Positions 44,976-57,960 of a stretch of DNA of 64,000 nucleotides are shown here, in pieces; positions within the stretch are counted from its first letter, which is position 1; every line of letters starts with the position of its first letter. The notes below the pieces were generated by a model. It saw nothing but the letters and a program-made list of their open reading frames with translations, made no database searches and was not told the origin of the DNA. The translations under genes and the position numbers were made by a program. This stretch comes from Cryptomeria japonica (Eukaryota > Streptophyta > Pinopsida > Cupressales > Cupressaceae): assembly GCF_030272615.1 (NCBI RefSeq), contig NC_081408.1:203030191-203094190 (forward strand), in the 5' to 3' direction.

Positions 44976-47900
44976 ATGGATCAAACAATAGTGCCTATCC
45001 TAACTCCATATAACTACTTTGAGTGGAAATCATGCATGACAATCTAATTAAGGAAAGTTGGATTACATAGGATAACTATGGGGCTTGAAACTGAACCTAC
45101 TAAAGATGAAGATAAGCCTAAGTGGTTTAAGAAATGTGATGAGGCATATGGAACATTGTGTTTGTTTGTTTCTCCTGACTTTCTCTTTCATATTGATTCT
45201 TTAAATTCACCAAATGAAATCTGGAAAAAGTTAGAAACACTATTTGGCACACAAGATTCAATGAGGGGTCATATGTTGGAAAATGAACTAATTAGTTTAA
45301 GTCCAGGCAATTTCAACACAATCCAGGATTTCTTCACTAAATTGAAATCACTAAGGTTGTAGTTAAAACAATGTGGAATTGAAAAGAAAGATGAACAATT
45401 GATTCTTAGTATTCTCTCTAAGCTAAATTCAAAATATTTTGTGTTTGTTTCTACCTTCTATGCTACTAAGGGTGCACTTGGTACACAATTTACCATGCCA
45501 TCTCTAGATGATTTTGCTATCTCTCTCACTAGGGAACATGATGAGCTAATTCAGATGGGCACTCTCAAGTCCTCTAAGTCACATGCCCTAGCTGCCAACC
45601 AAGGCACAAAAGAACAGAAAGGACAAAATAGTAATAACAATAGTAAGGATAAGAAACAAAAGAATAGCAAGGAGAAGAAGGATCAGACATCACTTGCTTT
45701 AAAACCAACTAATGAGACCCAATCTTCCAAGGGCAACAAGCCTAAGAAGGAGAGGGTCCAATGTGCCTATTGTAAAAGACCTAGTCATGATGAACATAAA
45801 TGTCTGAAGAAACAAATTGATCACTTGACACACATTCTTGAGAAGAACAATATCAATGTTCCTGAGTCAATTAAATAGAGTTCTAGTGAGGGGTCTAACA
45901 AGGCAAAAGAAAACAACAAGGGGAAAGGAAAGGGCAAGGCCCTTGTTGCATATGCTTCTTCACCATCCACTTGGGTTCTTGATTCAGGTGCTTCACACCA
46001 CACGGCTTCATCTAAGGAAGAATTTGCATCTTTGGAGCCATGTGCTATGGCTTCTATTTTGATGGGTGATGAAACTCCTATTGAGGTGTGTGGGAGAGGG
46101 TCTATTGATGTGAGGGATGGCACATTTGATGATGTTCTTTGTGTGCCCTCATTATCAACTAATCTCCTATCAATATACTAGATCACTCACACAGGTTCAG
46201 GCAAGCGGGTTGAGTTCACTCCTGATTCAATGGAGATTCGTGAGTTGCATAGTGATTCTACAATTGCAGTTGGGAGAGCAAATCATTAGTCATGACTCTA
46301 TCTGTTTTCTCACTTTGCTCCTGATCCTCCTTCGACTATTTTGCTCACTCATTCCAATTATGTGAGTAGATTATGGCATGAGCAGTTTGGCCATCTTAAC
46401 TTCCACTACTTGAAGCAGCTTAACCAACAGGGTATGGTCACAAGGTTCCCTTCAGTACAGTTTTCAAGTGGTGTTTGCCAAGGTTGCATACTTGGTAAAC
46501 ATCCTAAGGAAAATTTTGATAAAGGAAAGCCATGGAGAGTTTCACAGATACTGGAGTTAGTTCACAGTGATTTGACTGGTCCATTCCAGCATCCTTCATT
46601 CAGCAGGGACAGATATGTCCTCACATTCATTGATGACTTTTCTCGATATACTTGGGTGTAATTTCTCAAACAAAAGTCTGAGGTATTTGATCAGTTTCAG
46701 GACTTCAAAATTTTTGTAGAGAAGCAATCCAGGAAAGCCATCAAAGTTTTGCACACTAACAATGGTGGTGAGTATGTCAACCATCGGGTTGAGAGCTTTT
46801 GCACTTCAGAGGGAATTGATTTGCAACATTAAGTTCCATACAATCCTCAGTAGACCGGTGTGACAGAATGGAAGAATAGGTCCTTGAAGGAAATGGTGAA
46901 CTACATGATTCACTCCAGATCTCTTGCACCATAGTATTGGGCAGAGGCCATTAATTGTGCTTGTTATACCCAGAACCGTGTTCCTCACCGAGCCTTGAAG
47001 GGAGTCACTCCTTTTGAAGCTTGGAGCAGTTGGAAACCATTAGTTAAGCACTTCTGAGTTTTTGGCTCTCCTACATGGTCCCACATTCCTGTAGAGAAAC
47101 GCAAGGCCTTGGATCCATAGAGCAGACCTTGCATATTTGTAGGTTATCCTGATGGTGTGAAGGGTTATCGGTTGCTCCACCCTACTACACATGAGATGTT
47201 TATTAAGAGGAATGTTTAGTTTGAGGAGGGCTCCTGGAGCTCACTTTCTACCACTTCTCCAACTCCTACTTTGGCATTGGAGTCACTTGGGATACATGAC
47301 ACCTCCTTTGATGATTCAGATTCACCTGAGTAGTCTTCTACCTCCACTTCTAATGCAGAGAGTGATTCAGAGGACTCACCTCCTTCCTCTCCTAGTCATC
47401 ATTCAGAGGTTGATGATTCTCCATCTTTTGGTCCACTTTGGGCTAGACAAACCTTGCAATCTATAGGTGATTGGATTGGGGATCCATCAGACACCAGGCG
47501 GACTCATTCACAGTTCCAGGGTGCTCCACATGTCTTCATTGCTATTGCCTTAGATCCAAAGTCTTTTCATGAGGCTTCTGGTATTCTTGAGTGGGATACA
47601 GCTATGCAGGAGGAGTATAGTTCCTTAATGAGGAACCAGACTTGGGATCTCATCCCTCTTCCTAAGGGAAGAAAACTTGTTCGATGTAAGTGGATCTATC
47701 AAACAAAATTTGTAGTAGATGGGTCGGTTGACAAGTATAAGGCTCGCTTGGTCACCAAAGGATTCTCCCAGGTTCCTGGGATTGACTACTCTGAGACTTT
47801 TGCGCCAGTTGCTCGAATGAATTCCATCCGATTTGTTCTTGCCATTGCTGCAGCTAATCGTTGGGAAGTGCACTAGATGGATGTGAAGAGTGTTTTTCTT

Positions 47901-49112
47901 CATGGTGACCTTCAGGAGGAGATCTACATGGAGCACCCACAGGGGTTCCTTCAAGATTCTTCACTTGTGTGCCATCTTCGGAAGTCTCTCTATGGCCTCA
48001 AATAGGCTCCTCGAGCCTACTATGCCAAGATGGACTCCTTCCTTCTATCAGTTGGGTTCACTCGGTGCCATTCTGATCCCAATGTCTACATTCTGCAACA
48101 AGATGATTCACTCCTACTTTTGGTTCTATATGTTGATGACTTATTGATCACAGGGAGTTCTTCATCCACTATTGGGGCTATCAAAACTGCCCTTCATGAT
48201 AGGCTTTTGATGACTGGCTTGGGCTTGTTGCATTACTTTCTCGGGATTGAGATCTACTAGTCTTCTTTTGGGATCACCATCAACCAGTCCAAGTATGCTC
48301 TAGATTTTCTCTCGAGGTTTCATATGGCTAATTGTAAGCCTGCTCCGACTCCATTTCTTTCTGGAGTCAAACTTGAGGCTCAATGTTCTTCTCCACTTGT
48401 TAATGGCACTTTGTACTGACAACTTGTTGGGAGTCTCATTTATCTGACTCATATGAGACCTGACATTTCATATGTTGTAGGCATGGTCTCTCGATTCATG
48501 TAGGGGCCTCATGAGCTGCACTAGAAAGCAGCCAAGAGAATCCTTCACTACATTCAGGGTACTCACAATTTTGGGATTCACTACGCAGCGGGCATTGAGC
48601 TTGACTTAGAGGGCTACATAGATTCAGATTGGGTGAGTGATTCTCAAGATCGCAAATCTACTTCAGGTTATAGCTTCTCACTTGGTTCAGGTCCTATTTG
48701 TTGGTCGAGCAAGAAGCAGTTTTCTATTGCTCTATCTTCTACTAAGGTCGAGTATTGGGGGGCTGTGAATGCCACCACTGAGGCCATTTGGTTTCAAAAT
48801 CTCCTCACTGAGTTTGGTATCTAGATCAGACGGCCATTAGTCATATTTTGTGACAACCAGAGTGCCATTCAGATCTCACAAAATCCGGTCCATCATCAGT
48901 GAACCAAACACATCGAGATCCACATGCACTGCATCCGCGAGCTCATACATGGCCACGTCATTGACCTTCGCTACTATCCGACTTCCGAGTAGGTTGCTGA
49001 TATCTTCACCAAACCCTTCACTGAGAGCAAGTTCCTTGATTTGTGAGCCTTGCTGGGGGTGTGGGATGCTTCATCTTCTAGGGGGGCTTCTTCCTCTCAC
49101 TCAGAGTCCTAA
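44976..49112 (+). pseudogene. Gag-pol polyprotein of Copia-2 (no net frameshift, about 24 stops)
   Basis: One frame of about 1,378 codons carries everything in the Copia order. Gag (44976-45878) starts MDQTIVPILTPYNY and has a CCHC knuckle CAYCKRPSHDEHKC. Protease has WVLDSGASHH at about 45972. Integrase (about 46360-47230) has LWHEQFGHLNF, HSDLTGP and LHTNNGGEY, where a catalytic Asp is now Asn. RT (about 47570-48260) has LPKGRKLVRCKWIYQ and an intact YVDDLLITG. RNase H (about 48600-49046) has DSDWVSDSQDRKSTSGY, CDNQSAI and VADIFTKPF. My hand count of in-frame stops is 16 TAG, 5 TGA and 3 TAA. Nearly all TAG sit where Gln (CAG) or Trp is expected and most TGA where Arg (CGA) is expected. Confidence 0.9.
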
Positions 49113-49171
49113 CTCTCTCTACTCTTGGGGGGGGTCTCTTTCCTTTCTCTTTTTGGGGGAATTTTATGTAC

Positions 49172-49208
49172 ATGGGTACCTCATCAGGCTTGATTTGTCG
49201 GGACCCAT
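49172..49208 (+). other. Conserved hairpin upstream of polypurine tract (Copia-2)
   Basis: ATGGGTACC (49172-49180) and GGGACCCAT (49200-49208), with a 19-nt loop that differs from the loop in Copia-1 at 9430-9447. It lies about 25 bp before the polypurine tract. Confidence 0.5.
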
Positions 49209-49233
49209 TTCTACATCCACCTAAGCTTCGCTT

Positions 49234-49243
49234 AATGGGGGGG
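49234..49243 (+). promoter_or_regulatory. Polypurine tract of Copia-2
   Basis: AATGGGGGGG immediately before the TG of the 3' LTR. Confidence 0.82.
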
Positions 49244-49693
49244 TGTTAGTGTAGGTTTTTATTTCCTAGTGGGTTATTTGTTTTTTCCCTATATTCCTAG
49301 GTTTTTTCTACACTTCTTTTAATCTTTCTTAGGTTAAGAAATCATGCTTAATTAGGTGAGTGGTTATGAGGTGTCACCTTCCTACATGTGTGCATCCATT
49401 TTCTATCTTGGGAAGATACTTGCTATCTTTAGTCCAAGAGATGGTTGCTCTTGATTGGTCGGTATTGCCACCTCTTCCCTCTCCTTGGTCTATAAAAGCA
49501 TGCTACCTGGCTTGTATTTGGCATCTCTTGATTTTGCATCCTCTTAATGCTATTTTTCTTCTAGCATTTGCATTACTCTCTTGGAGACTAACTCTATGTT
49601 GCTACTTTGATTTCATATCATTTGCATTCATAGTTTAGATATCTATTCATTTGCACTAGTTTTTTGGGTTTATAATCTTTTCAGATTTTATCA
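49244..49693 (+). repeat. 3' LTR of Copia-2 (450 bp)
   Basis: Starts TGTTAGTGTAGG and ends GATTTTATCA. It is complete and gives the length of the intact LTR for this element. Confidence 0.9.
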
Positions 49694-49909
49694 GTTTCAA
49701 CATGCTTTTGAAATAGAGGTATGTGATTTTGTTTTAATCGTATTTTGTTTGCCATTGCTGGTTTGGCCCTTACAAAGAATATAGATTATGATAGAATAGA
49801 TTGAGTATTTCGATGGCTTCTGTTTTTCAGCTTGAATATGATGATGATAATGGTCAAAGCGTTACCATCATCCCCAAATCATGGAGTCAAAAGTAGAAAC
49901 GTTGTACGT
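49694..49909 (+). pseudogene. Possible host-gene exon pair next to Copia-2
   Basis: Right after the LTR the plus strand reads FQHAFEIE, then a splice-donor-like GTATGT at about 49722. After roughly 110 bp comes a T-rich stretch and an acceptor-like TTTTTCAG (about 49830), then LEYDDDNGQSVTIIPKSW and a stop. The two pieces join in one frame. I do not recognise the protein. It may be the 3' end of a gene broken by Copia-2, or a chance arrangement. Confidence 0.35.
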
Positions 49910-51740
49910 TGGTAACAACAAATTGAATTCTATACACATACATGACACTTAAAAAAAAATACCAACAACAAATGATTTTAAATTAATGTATAAGAAGAAA
50001 CACTAAGAGGTCAATTATACTTAAATGAATGACTAACTTATAAATTTCTTTCTACCTACAATAGTACACCTATCTATTAATTCCACATGTGTTGAATATT
50101 TAACAAAACATAAATATTAGATTTTTTTTTTAATATTCAATCAAAATGAATAACCTTAGCACTCATATGAAACCTACTAATATTGTTGAGAAAAGTATAG
50201 TAATATCTATTTTAAGGATAACTCTAGTAAGTTAATTTACTTTACTCAACCATCTACAAACTTCCAATACTAAATCAACCCAAAGTCAATTTCTTAATCC
50301 TACTTATTTTAGTAAGATCGTCAGTAATTTTGTCTCTCAAAATATTATATTATAATTTTTATAACTCATAAATAAATTACCAAAATTCTATGCAAGTAAA
50401 TATCATAATATTTAATTTTACTATGATTCTATGGAGACAGCAAACTATAATGGTAAAATAAATTATCATTCAATATGCAACCTAATTGAAAGGCCATACG
50501 ATCTGATGAGACTTTATATTTTTATTCTTTTAAAGCAATGTGTTTTATCAAGCAGAGACTTGACTGGTAATAATGACTTGACTGGCAATATTTGAATATG
50601 AAGCTGAGACTTGACTGGCAATAATGAGGACAAGGGAATTAGAGTAAGGTACAAATCAATTTGGTTGGTGATTTGGTGGGTTTTTTTTTTTGTCTGAAAA
50701 TAATATGTAATAGACTGTTTTTGACATTTCAATATAAATTATTTACTGATTGAAAAAAAGTACAAATCAATCTTATTTATTTATATGTTTTTACTCAATG
50801 CTTTAGTGTCTCACAGCTTTCTCTTAATGTTTTATTGTTTTTATATTTCTCTTTTCTGATCACTTTTTTTGACATGAAATTCACAACAAAGTCCTCTCAA
50901 CAATATTATCATTCAAGCACACGCTAGATTATACGCCACAATTCTTGAATGAATTTAATTTTATTAGTGTAGGGGTGGCTGGTTCGCTTTTCCAATAGTC
51001 AAAGTGATTTTATGTTCCCACCACAAGTTTCTCCGACACGTCTCTTTGCCATGAATAAGGTTAGTGAGCAGCAGTTACAAAGATAGAGGTTGGTGTTAGA
51101 TTTAATGTGGATTAGACAATTTTCACTTAGCATCTCAAGGATCTCATCTTCTGTCCAAATCCTCCAAAAGTTTTTCAAAAATTGAGAATTGGTAATCATC
51201 TATTTTCTTTTCACAAATATAATAAAAGGTAAATTAATTTGGAATATTTGGATGGGGAGGTGACACTTGTCACTTTATCATCCTTTTCTCTCTTAGGTCT
51301 TTTCTTCATTTAAGAGGGGACAAAAATTAGAACATCACATTGTCCAAGTCTTCCCTAATAAATGAGGTATGGGGTGAGGTTGGTCTCTTGAACTCATCTA
51401 TCGTCTAAATTCGTCATTCGTCTTAATGAGGATTTTTGGGGAGTGAAATCAAGTCTTAAGGTCTTTATTGCATGTCCAATATATCCCTACCTCAAAGATA
51501 TAGACCTTGGAAGTTTATTTTTGTAATTTAAACATAGAAATTGATTCAAAAACTCAAATTGGAAATCCTTAATGATAGACCTCCTATACACATGTTTAGG
51601 GGATAACAAAACCTCATTTTCTTGAAAAATAAAGAGATGCTTAAACTCATAATTTCTCATAAAAGAAATCAATTTGGAATATACATTTCTCCCATAGTCT
51701 TTGTTACCTCCCTGCACATAACCAACACATTCAGAAGGAT
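49910..51740. other. Unassigned AT-rich DNA with a small triplicate repeat
   Basis: No gene recognised. CTTGACTGGYAATA occurs three times between about 50559 and 50625. The rest shows no pattern I can support. Confidence 0.45.
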
Positions 51741-51858
51741 AATTAGACCATAATAATAAATCATATTATTTTTTAATGTTTGAATATTTTCTATGTCAAT
51801 TTAGTGCTAAATGAAATCTTATTTTAAATCAAAATAATTCTTAATCATAAAGCTAATT
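51741..51858 (+). repeat. Isolated copy of the degenerate repeat found at 53900 and 54660
   Basis: The stretch ending TTAATCATAAAGCTAATTAA matches about 53940-54030 and 54690-54760 (shared words TTTAGTGCTAAATGAAA, TAAATCAAAAT, CATAAAGCTAATTAA). It stops abruptly at 51858. Confidence 0.6.
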
Positions 51859-53880
51859 AAGCCGAGAGGCTTCCTTCATTCGCAGGATGGGTGAGAACCA
51901 GTGTCAACATTTCCGGCGTAAACATTTCCGGCCTAGACAATTCTGGCATATTTTTGGCAAACAGATCGAGTTGAAATAGGCAGGAATATTTCGAGCAGGG
52001 AAGAAATTTCATAACCCAAACTTTAAAATGGGTAGCACTGTAGTGGCTGGACGGTAAGTGCTGCATGCTGTTGAAATGAAATTGAAATTAACAAGAAATT
52101 GTAAAACAGTTTAACAAATTACGTGGTTCATTTTTTGCCACCTATATTTCCTATAACTGATTCAAGAAAAAACTATGTTTTTTAATTCAGAGAGCATCAT
52201 CTTCATCTTCAAATTTGATTGAAAACCGTTTTAAGCAAACCATGTTCATCGACCTAGAGATTTTATGGAGGTATACAATCTTCATCGCTCATGTTTCTCC
52301 ATCTATACTCGACTTATTAAATATTACTGTTTGTTTATATTACTGAAAGTATACAGGAGCATCTTTTTCAATAATGATCATGAGGTTCTCACATACTGAA
52401 ACGATATTGTCTTTGAAAATGAATTCGAAACTCCGCATAACGTCTTCCTCAGCCGGAGACGACTGACATTTCTGTGTTGTTCGCCGAAATTGCACATGTG
52501 CAGGTAATGTGGGTTTGACTTGCCTTTACGCCTCCGAATGACATTTTATTGAATGCTTTTAAAGTTTTCTCATTACATTCATTTTTTTTTTGGGTATATC
52601 TTGAAGTCGTGGTATTTCATAAGACCACATTTCTCGAGGCATTTAATGAAGAACAGTGTGCATGCCTTATCTACACAACAACCTTTTGGTATGCATGCTG
52701 GGTGGGAGCGTATCTAAAAAGGTATGCAATTACATCGTGTAGAATTTTATTTTGAAATGACCGGACATAGTTAAGTTTGTAATAACAATTTGTTGTTGAA
52801 ATTTCAATGTATACAAACTTTTGACAATTCGTAACTAGAATTGTAAGATTTAGTGATTCAATTTTTTAAAAGTTTAAATCCTCGGACCTCAATCATATTG
52901 TATATGGTCTTCCTCCTATGTCATTGTATTAGTTGTGTTTGCAATTTCAGACCATTTAATCTTATAAATTATTACAATGGCACTTGTGTTTGCCAAAAAT
53001 GAATACACTTTAATGCCCAAATTGCAATCCATGCACTAGAGTCTTCAAACAAGTGTTTTCTCCCACGTCAAGCTTGCAGTCAATGGCTTATCATTCCTAT
53101 TTTAAGCCGAGAGGCTTATATAATATTTACGGTTTGCAGCTAAAACAGTAGGAAACTATCAAAAAGGTTTTGTCAAGGTAAGAAAAGCTCTACTTAAATA
53201 TGTGAAATTATATTCTCCATCTGCAAATAACGATTTTAATGGATGGAATTTATATATTTGAAATATTTTTTTATTTTTTTTGTCAGACATTCAATTCTAT
53301 CACATTTCAGATTCATAGCAATTTTTACACAAAATCTGCAGCATTGAAGTATCATTTTGATAAAAGTGCAACTGTGTTTCATGTAATTTTGCTTCATATC
53401 TTCCTAATAGCGGAAAACAACTCAATTGAATCGATTTAGTACTATATTTGTTCAGATTTGAGTATGCAACGAACTGGTAAGATAAAAAGGAAATACGATT
53501 TGCCAGGAAGAATTGACAGTAAATGTTTTAGATTTAACAAACGTTTCTCTTTAATCAAAAGCATTGAAGGAGCAAATTAGGGTAAGTTTGCAATCACGAA
53601 AGTAATATTGAGCAAATTAACTGAGTATTACGTAGCACAACTACCTCCAGTAATAGTTAAATTGCAAGGCACAAAGGAAAACAAAACCTAATACACATTT
53701 CTTCGTACATGAACACTGATATTGCTTTTAAGAGTCAATCAAAATTGAACACCGTATATAACACGTAAGAATGTTGATAAATAATAAATAGTATGAAGTA
53801 TAAGCTTCTGTCATTGAACACAGTAGCACAACATAGCGGAGTTTGTAAGGTATTTGTTGTTTTTCATAATGGTGGATTTG
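51859..53880. other. 2-kb segment inside the degenerate repeat, unknown
   Basis: The segment begins with AAGCCGAGAGGCTT, and the same 14-mer recurs at about 53104. It is richer in CpG and coding-like stretches than its surroundings, for example a 69-codon minus-strand frame at 51857-52066, and donor-like GTAAGT and GTAATG sites near 52050 and 52503. No domain is recognised. It could be an inserted element or a gene fragment. Confidence 0.4.
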
Positions 53881-55870
53881 CTAATTCTAAAGCCTAATCA
53901 TAAATCAAAATGAATCCTAGTATAACATTATTATATATGGGTTAGGGTAAAGGTTTAATTTGGTTTAGTGTTAAATGAAATTCTTTTGTAAATCAAAATA
54001 AACCTTAATCACAAAGATAATTGAACCCAAATCCTTACCAAATTAGTTACCTAATTCTATATCTAATCCTCACTCTAACACTAAATAAAATTGAATTCTC
54101 AACCTAGATTTATTTGAGCCCTAACCCTAATAGTGAACCAAAATCAAAATTACACCAGAAACCTAAACCAAATTGAACACTAAACCATATTCAATCCTAA
54201 CCCTTAAATAAATTATTAATCCTAACTTTACTACTAAACTAAATTCAACCCTAACCATAGTTCACTAAGTCAAATTGAACCCTAAGACTAAACCAAATTA
54301 AATCCTAATGCTAAACCTAATTGAATAGTAAACCAAATTGAACTCTACCCTTAAACCTAATTGACACTAAACCAAACATGCTACCTTAACCCTAAACTCA
54401 ATTCAACTTTAATCTCAATTCCTATAGTTACAAACTGAGCACCAAATTAAGCCATAACTCTAACCCTAACCCTCATTGTAAACCAAAATTGAACCATAAC
54501 CCTAAACCAAATTAAACCATAACTCTAAGCCTAACCCTACTTGTAAACCAAAATCTAACCTTAACCCTAATTATAAACCAAAATCAATAAACACTCAACG
54601 TCATCAACCCTAATTGTAAACCAAAATGAAGACTAATCATAAAACAAAATGAATCCTAATAGAACACTATTATATAAGGGTTAGCATAAAGGTTTGATTT
54701 GGTTTAGTGCTAAATGAAACCCTATTGTAAATCAAAATGAACCTTAATCATAAAGCTAATTAAAACCTAATTGTAAATCACAATTAAACCTAATCATAAA
54801 CCAAATTAAACCATAACACTAACCTTAAATCAAAACGAATCATAGCCCTAGCTCTAGAGGAAATATAATTCTAACTCTATCCCAAATTAAACACTAACCC
54901 TAACCCTAACCCTAACTCTAAACCAAATTCAATTGTATCCTAAACTTGAACCCTAAACCAAGTTGAACCATATCCCCAAACTCAGTTAAACATTAAACCA
55001 AGTTAAACTCTAAACCTAAACCTAAATGTACCCTAATCTTAACACTATACCAAATTAAACCAACACTAAACTAAATTGAACCCTAATGCTAATGCTAAAC
55101 CAAATTGAACCCTAATCCTAAACCAAATTGAACACTAAAGAAAATTAAACAATAACCCTTAACTTGATTAAACACTAAACCATATTAAACCCTAAGCCTA
55201 ATCCTAGCCCTAAACCAAGTTGAATCATAACCATAAACCAATTTTAACCATATCCTTAAACCTTATTTAACATTAAACCAAATTAAACTCTAACCCTAAA
55301 CCTAATTGTACCCTAATCTTAACACTACCAAATTCAAACCTAACCATAAATGAAATTTAGCCCTAACCCCAACACTAAATTTTTTTGAAGCATATTCATA
55401 AACCAAATTGAACTATAACTCTAAACATAATTGAACATCCTATACAAAATTAAACACGAATCCTAAACTTGATTAAACACTACACCAAATTGAACCCAAA
55501 CCCTTACCAAATTAGGCTTACTATTTCAATGCTAACCCTAATTCGATATCTAATCCTCACTCTAACACTAAATAAGGGTGACTGTTATAATCTTAACCCT
55601 AATTGATTATATATTTGATTTTGAATCTAAAACTAACTAAATTCATCCCTAGCCCCAAACGAAATTAAAACCCAATCTTAAGCATAAATCAAATTTAACC
55701 TTAACCCTTAAATAAATTGCTCACCCAACCATTAATAGTGAACCTAAATTGAAAGGTAGTCCTAAACCACATTGAACATTGACCCTAAAACTAAATGAAA
55801 GTGAACTATAACCTTAAATCATATTGAACCCTGATCCTAAACCTGATTAAACATACTAACCATTGAATTA
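53881..55870 (+). repeat. Degenerate telomere-like (CCCTAA-rich) repeat array, left block
   Basis: About 2 kb made of variable phrases such as AACCAAATTGAACCCTAA and AACCCTAACCCTAA. The densest run is near 54895-54915. Plant telomere repeat is CCCTAAA on this strand, so the array looks like interstitial telomere-related DNA mixed with an AACCAAATT word and heavily mutated. No coding frame. Confidence 0.8.
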
Positions 55871-56355
55871 GGGTTAGTTTTATGGTTCAATCAAGATTAT
55901 AGTTTTTTAATGGTTAGGTTTTAATTTGGGTTTGCCTTTAATGTGGGTCAACTTAATTTTTTTTAATTGTGCAAGTAATCAAATTAAATTTAAATTATTG
56001 AAGTTTTAAAAATTATTGATTTGCATGAAATTTGATTTAAATAATTTATATGAATTTTTTTATTGAAGTTAGAAAAGTATTATAATGATTATAAATCATT
56101 TATTTAACATATAAACATTAAATAAAGTTTAACTCAAATTATTAAAGTTTAAAAAATATTATTATATTACATTTAATTTGATTCTAATTAAATTTTCTTC
56201 AATTATAAAATTATTAGATCATTATGGTTTATTTAATTTATTATGTGTTGAAGCCCCAAATGCTAGTAGCATATATATATTATTATATATATAAAGTAAG
56301 CTAAATATCAATATAGGGTGCTATCCCCATACTTGATAGCACTTAACCAAACAAA

Positions 56356-56618
<263 letters not shown>

Positions 56619-56643
56619 TATATAATAATATATATATATGCTA

Positions 56644-57960
56644 GTTAAAATCTAATGATAAACCAAAAATAACCTTGATCATAAACTAGATTGAACCAGA
56701 ACCCTAACCTTAAATGAAAATGAATCCTAGCCCTACCTCTAAAGAAAATGTAATAGTAACCCTTAAACAAATTACAAATCCTTAAAATAACATTAGACGA
56801 AGTTAAACCCTAATTCTCATAATAAATTAAATTTAACCCTAACTCCAAACCAAATTTGAACCGTAAACATTAACCTAATTTTCCTTAACCAAAATTGAAT
56901 CTTATTGGTCAAAATTAAACCTTATACCTAGAAACCAAATTAAATCATAAATATAAGCCTAAACCATGTTTAACCATAACCCTAAACCATAAACCTGTTA
57001 TTAAATTAAAGCCTAATCTAAACACTAAAAATTTAAACCCTAACCATAAATTTTTTTTAACCCTAAGTCTACCCCTACCCCTATACCAACTTAAGTCCTA
57101 ACCATAAACCCTAAGTCTAAACCAAGTTAAAACATATTCGTAAATCGAATTGAACATTAACCCAATTTTAACTCTAACAATAAACTTAATTTTATCATAA
57201 TATTAACCTTATACCAAATTAAACCCTAACCATAAACAAAATTTAATCCTAACACTAAACCAAATTGAACTATAACCTTTAGAATAACCCAAATTGAGCC
57301 CTAATCTTAAACCTAATTGAAAACTAAAGAAAATTAAATAATAACCCTTAACTTGATTGAACACTAAACCAAATTTAACTATTTAAATATAATAAATTCT
57401 AATGAACTATTTAACAATTGACAATGCATTTTTATTTTTAAAATGAGACTTGGTTATGTGGGATCAAAACTTAAATATAACATTCACAAATCTCATTTTT
57501 TATATTATTGTTTCATAGCTGATATGGGAATTGGTTATGTGGGATTTAAACAATAAACCAAATCAAACCCTAAACCTAACAGTAGACGAATCAAACCCAA
57601 TCACTAAGCCAAATTAAAGAGAAACATTAACACCACATTGAACCCTAACTTGAAGAAAAATTAAACACTAAACTAAGTTGAACCCTAACCCTAACTAAAC
57701 CAAATCATATTGTAACCCTAAATTAAATCATCTACTAACTCTTACAAGAAACCTAATAAAAATTAACTTGAAACAAAATTAAATTAACCCAAAGCAAACC
57801 CTAAACCTAAATTAAAAAAATACACTAACTCTTACAATAAACCTAATCGAATTGTAACTCTAAACCAAATAAAACCCTAACCATAATAGTAAACCAAAAT
57901 GAACCCTAATCTTTATTGAAATAGGGCTACTATTTTAATCCCAATCCTAAGTATATTATT
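56644..57960 (+). repeat. Degenerate telomere-like repeat array, right block
   Basis: Continues the ACCCTAA/AACCAAATT phrases after the foldback element. Stretches of unique AT-rich DNA interrupt it around 57380-57540. Confidence 0.75.

Larger units (their letters stand above)
43429..49693 (+). mobile_element. Copia-2: full coding Copia element with truncated 5' LTR
   Basis: A plus-strand element with primer site, a single gag-pol frame, polypurine tract and 3' LTR. Only the last 365 bp of the 5' LTR remain, and they align without gaps to 49329-49693 with about 14 differences. The first 85 bp of the LTR (counterpart of 49244-49328) are replaced by unrelated sequence. A target duplication cannot be checked for that reason. 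It is related to Copia-1 in gag, leader and 3' non-coding region, and could be the autonomous relative. Confidence 0.9.

Noticed and set aside
44976-49112. A recoded genetic system with TAG read as Gln in Copia-2
   Set aside because: TGA and TAA also interrupt the frame at Arg and other codons, catalytic residues are lost too, and the other elements and the LINE show the same C-to-T bias. Ordinary decay explains it.
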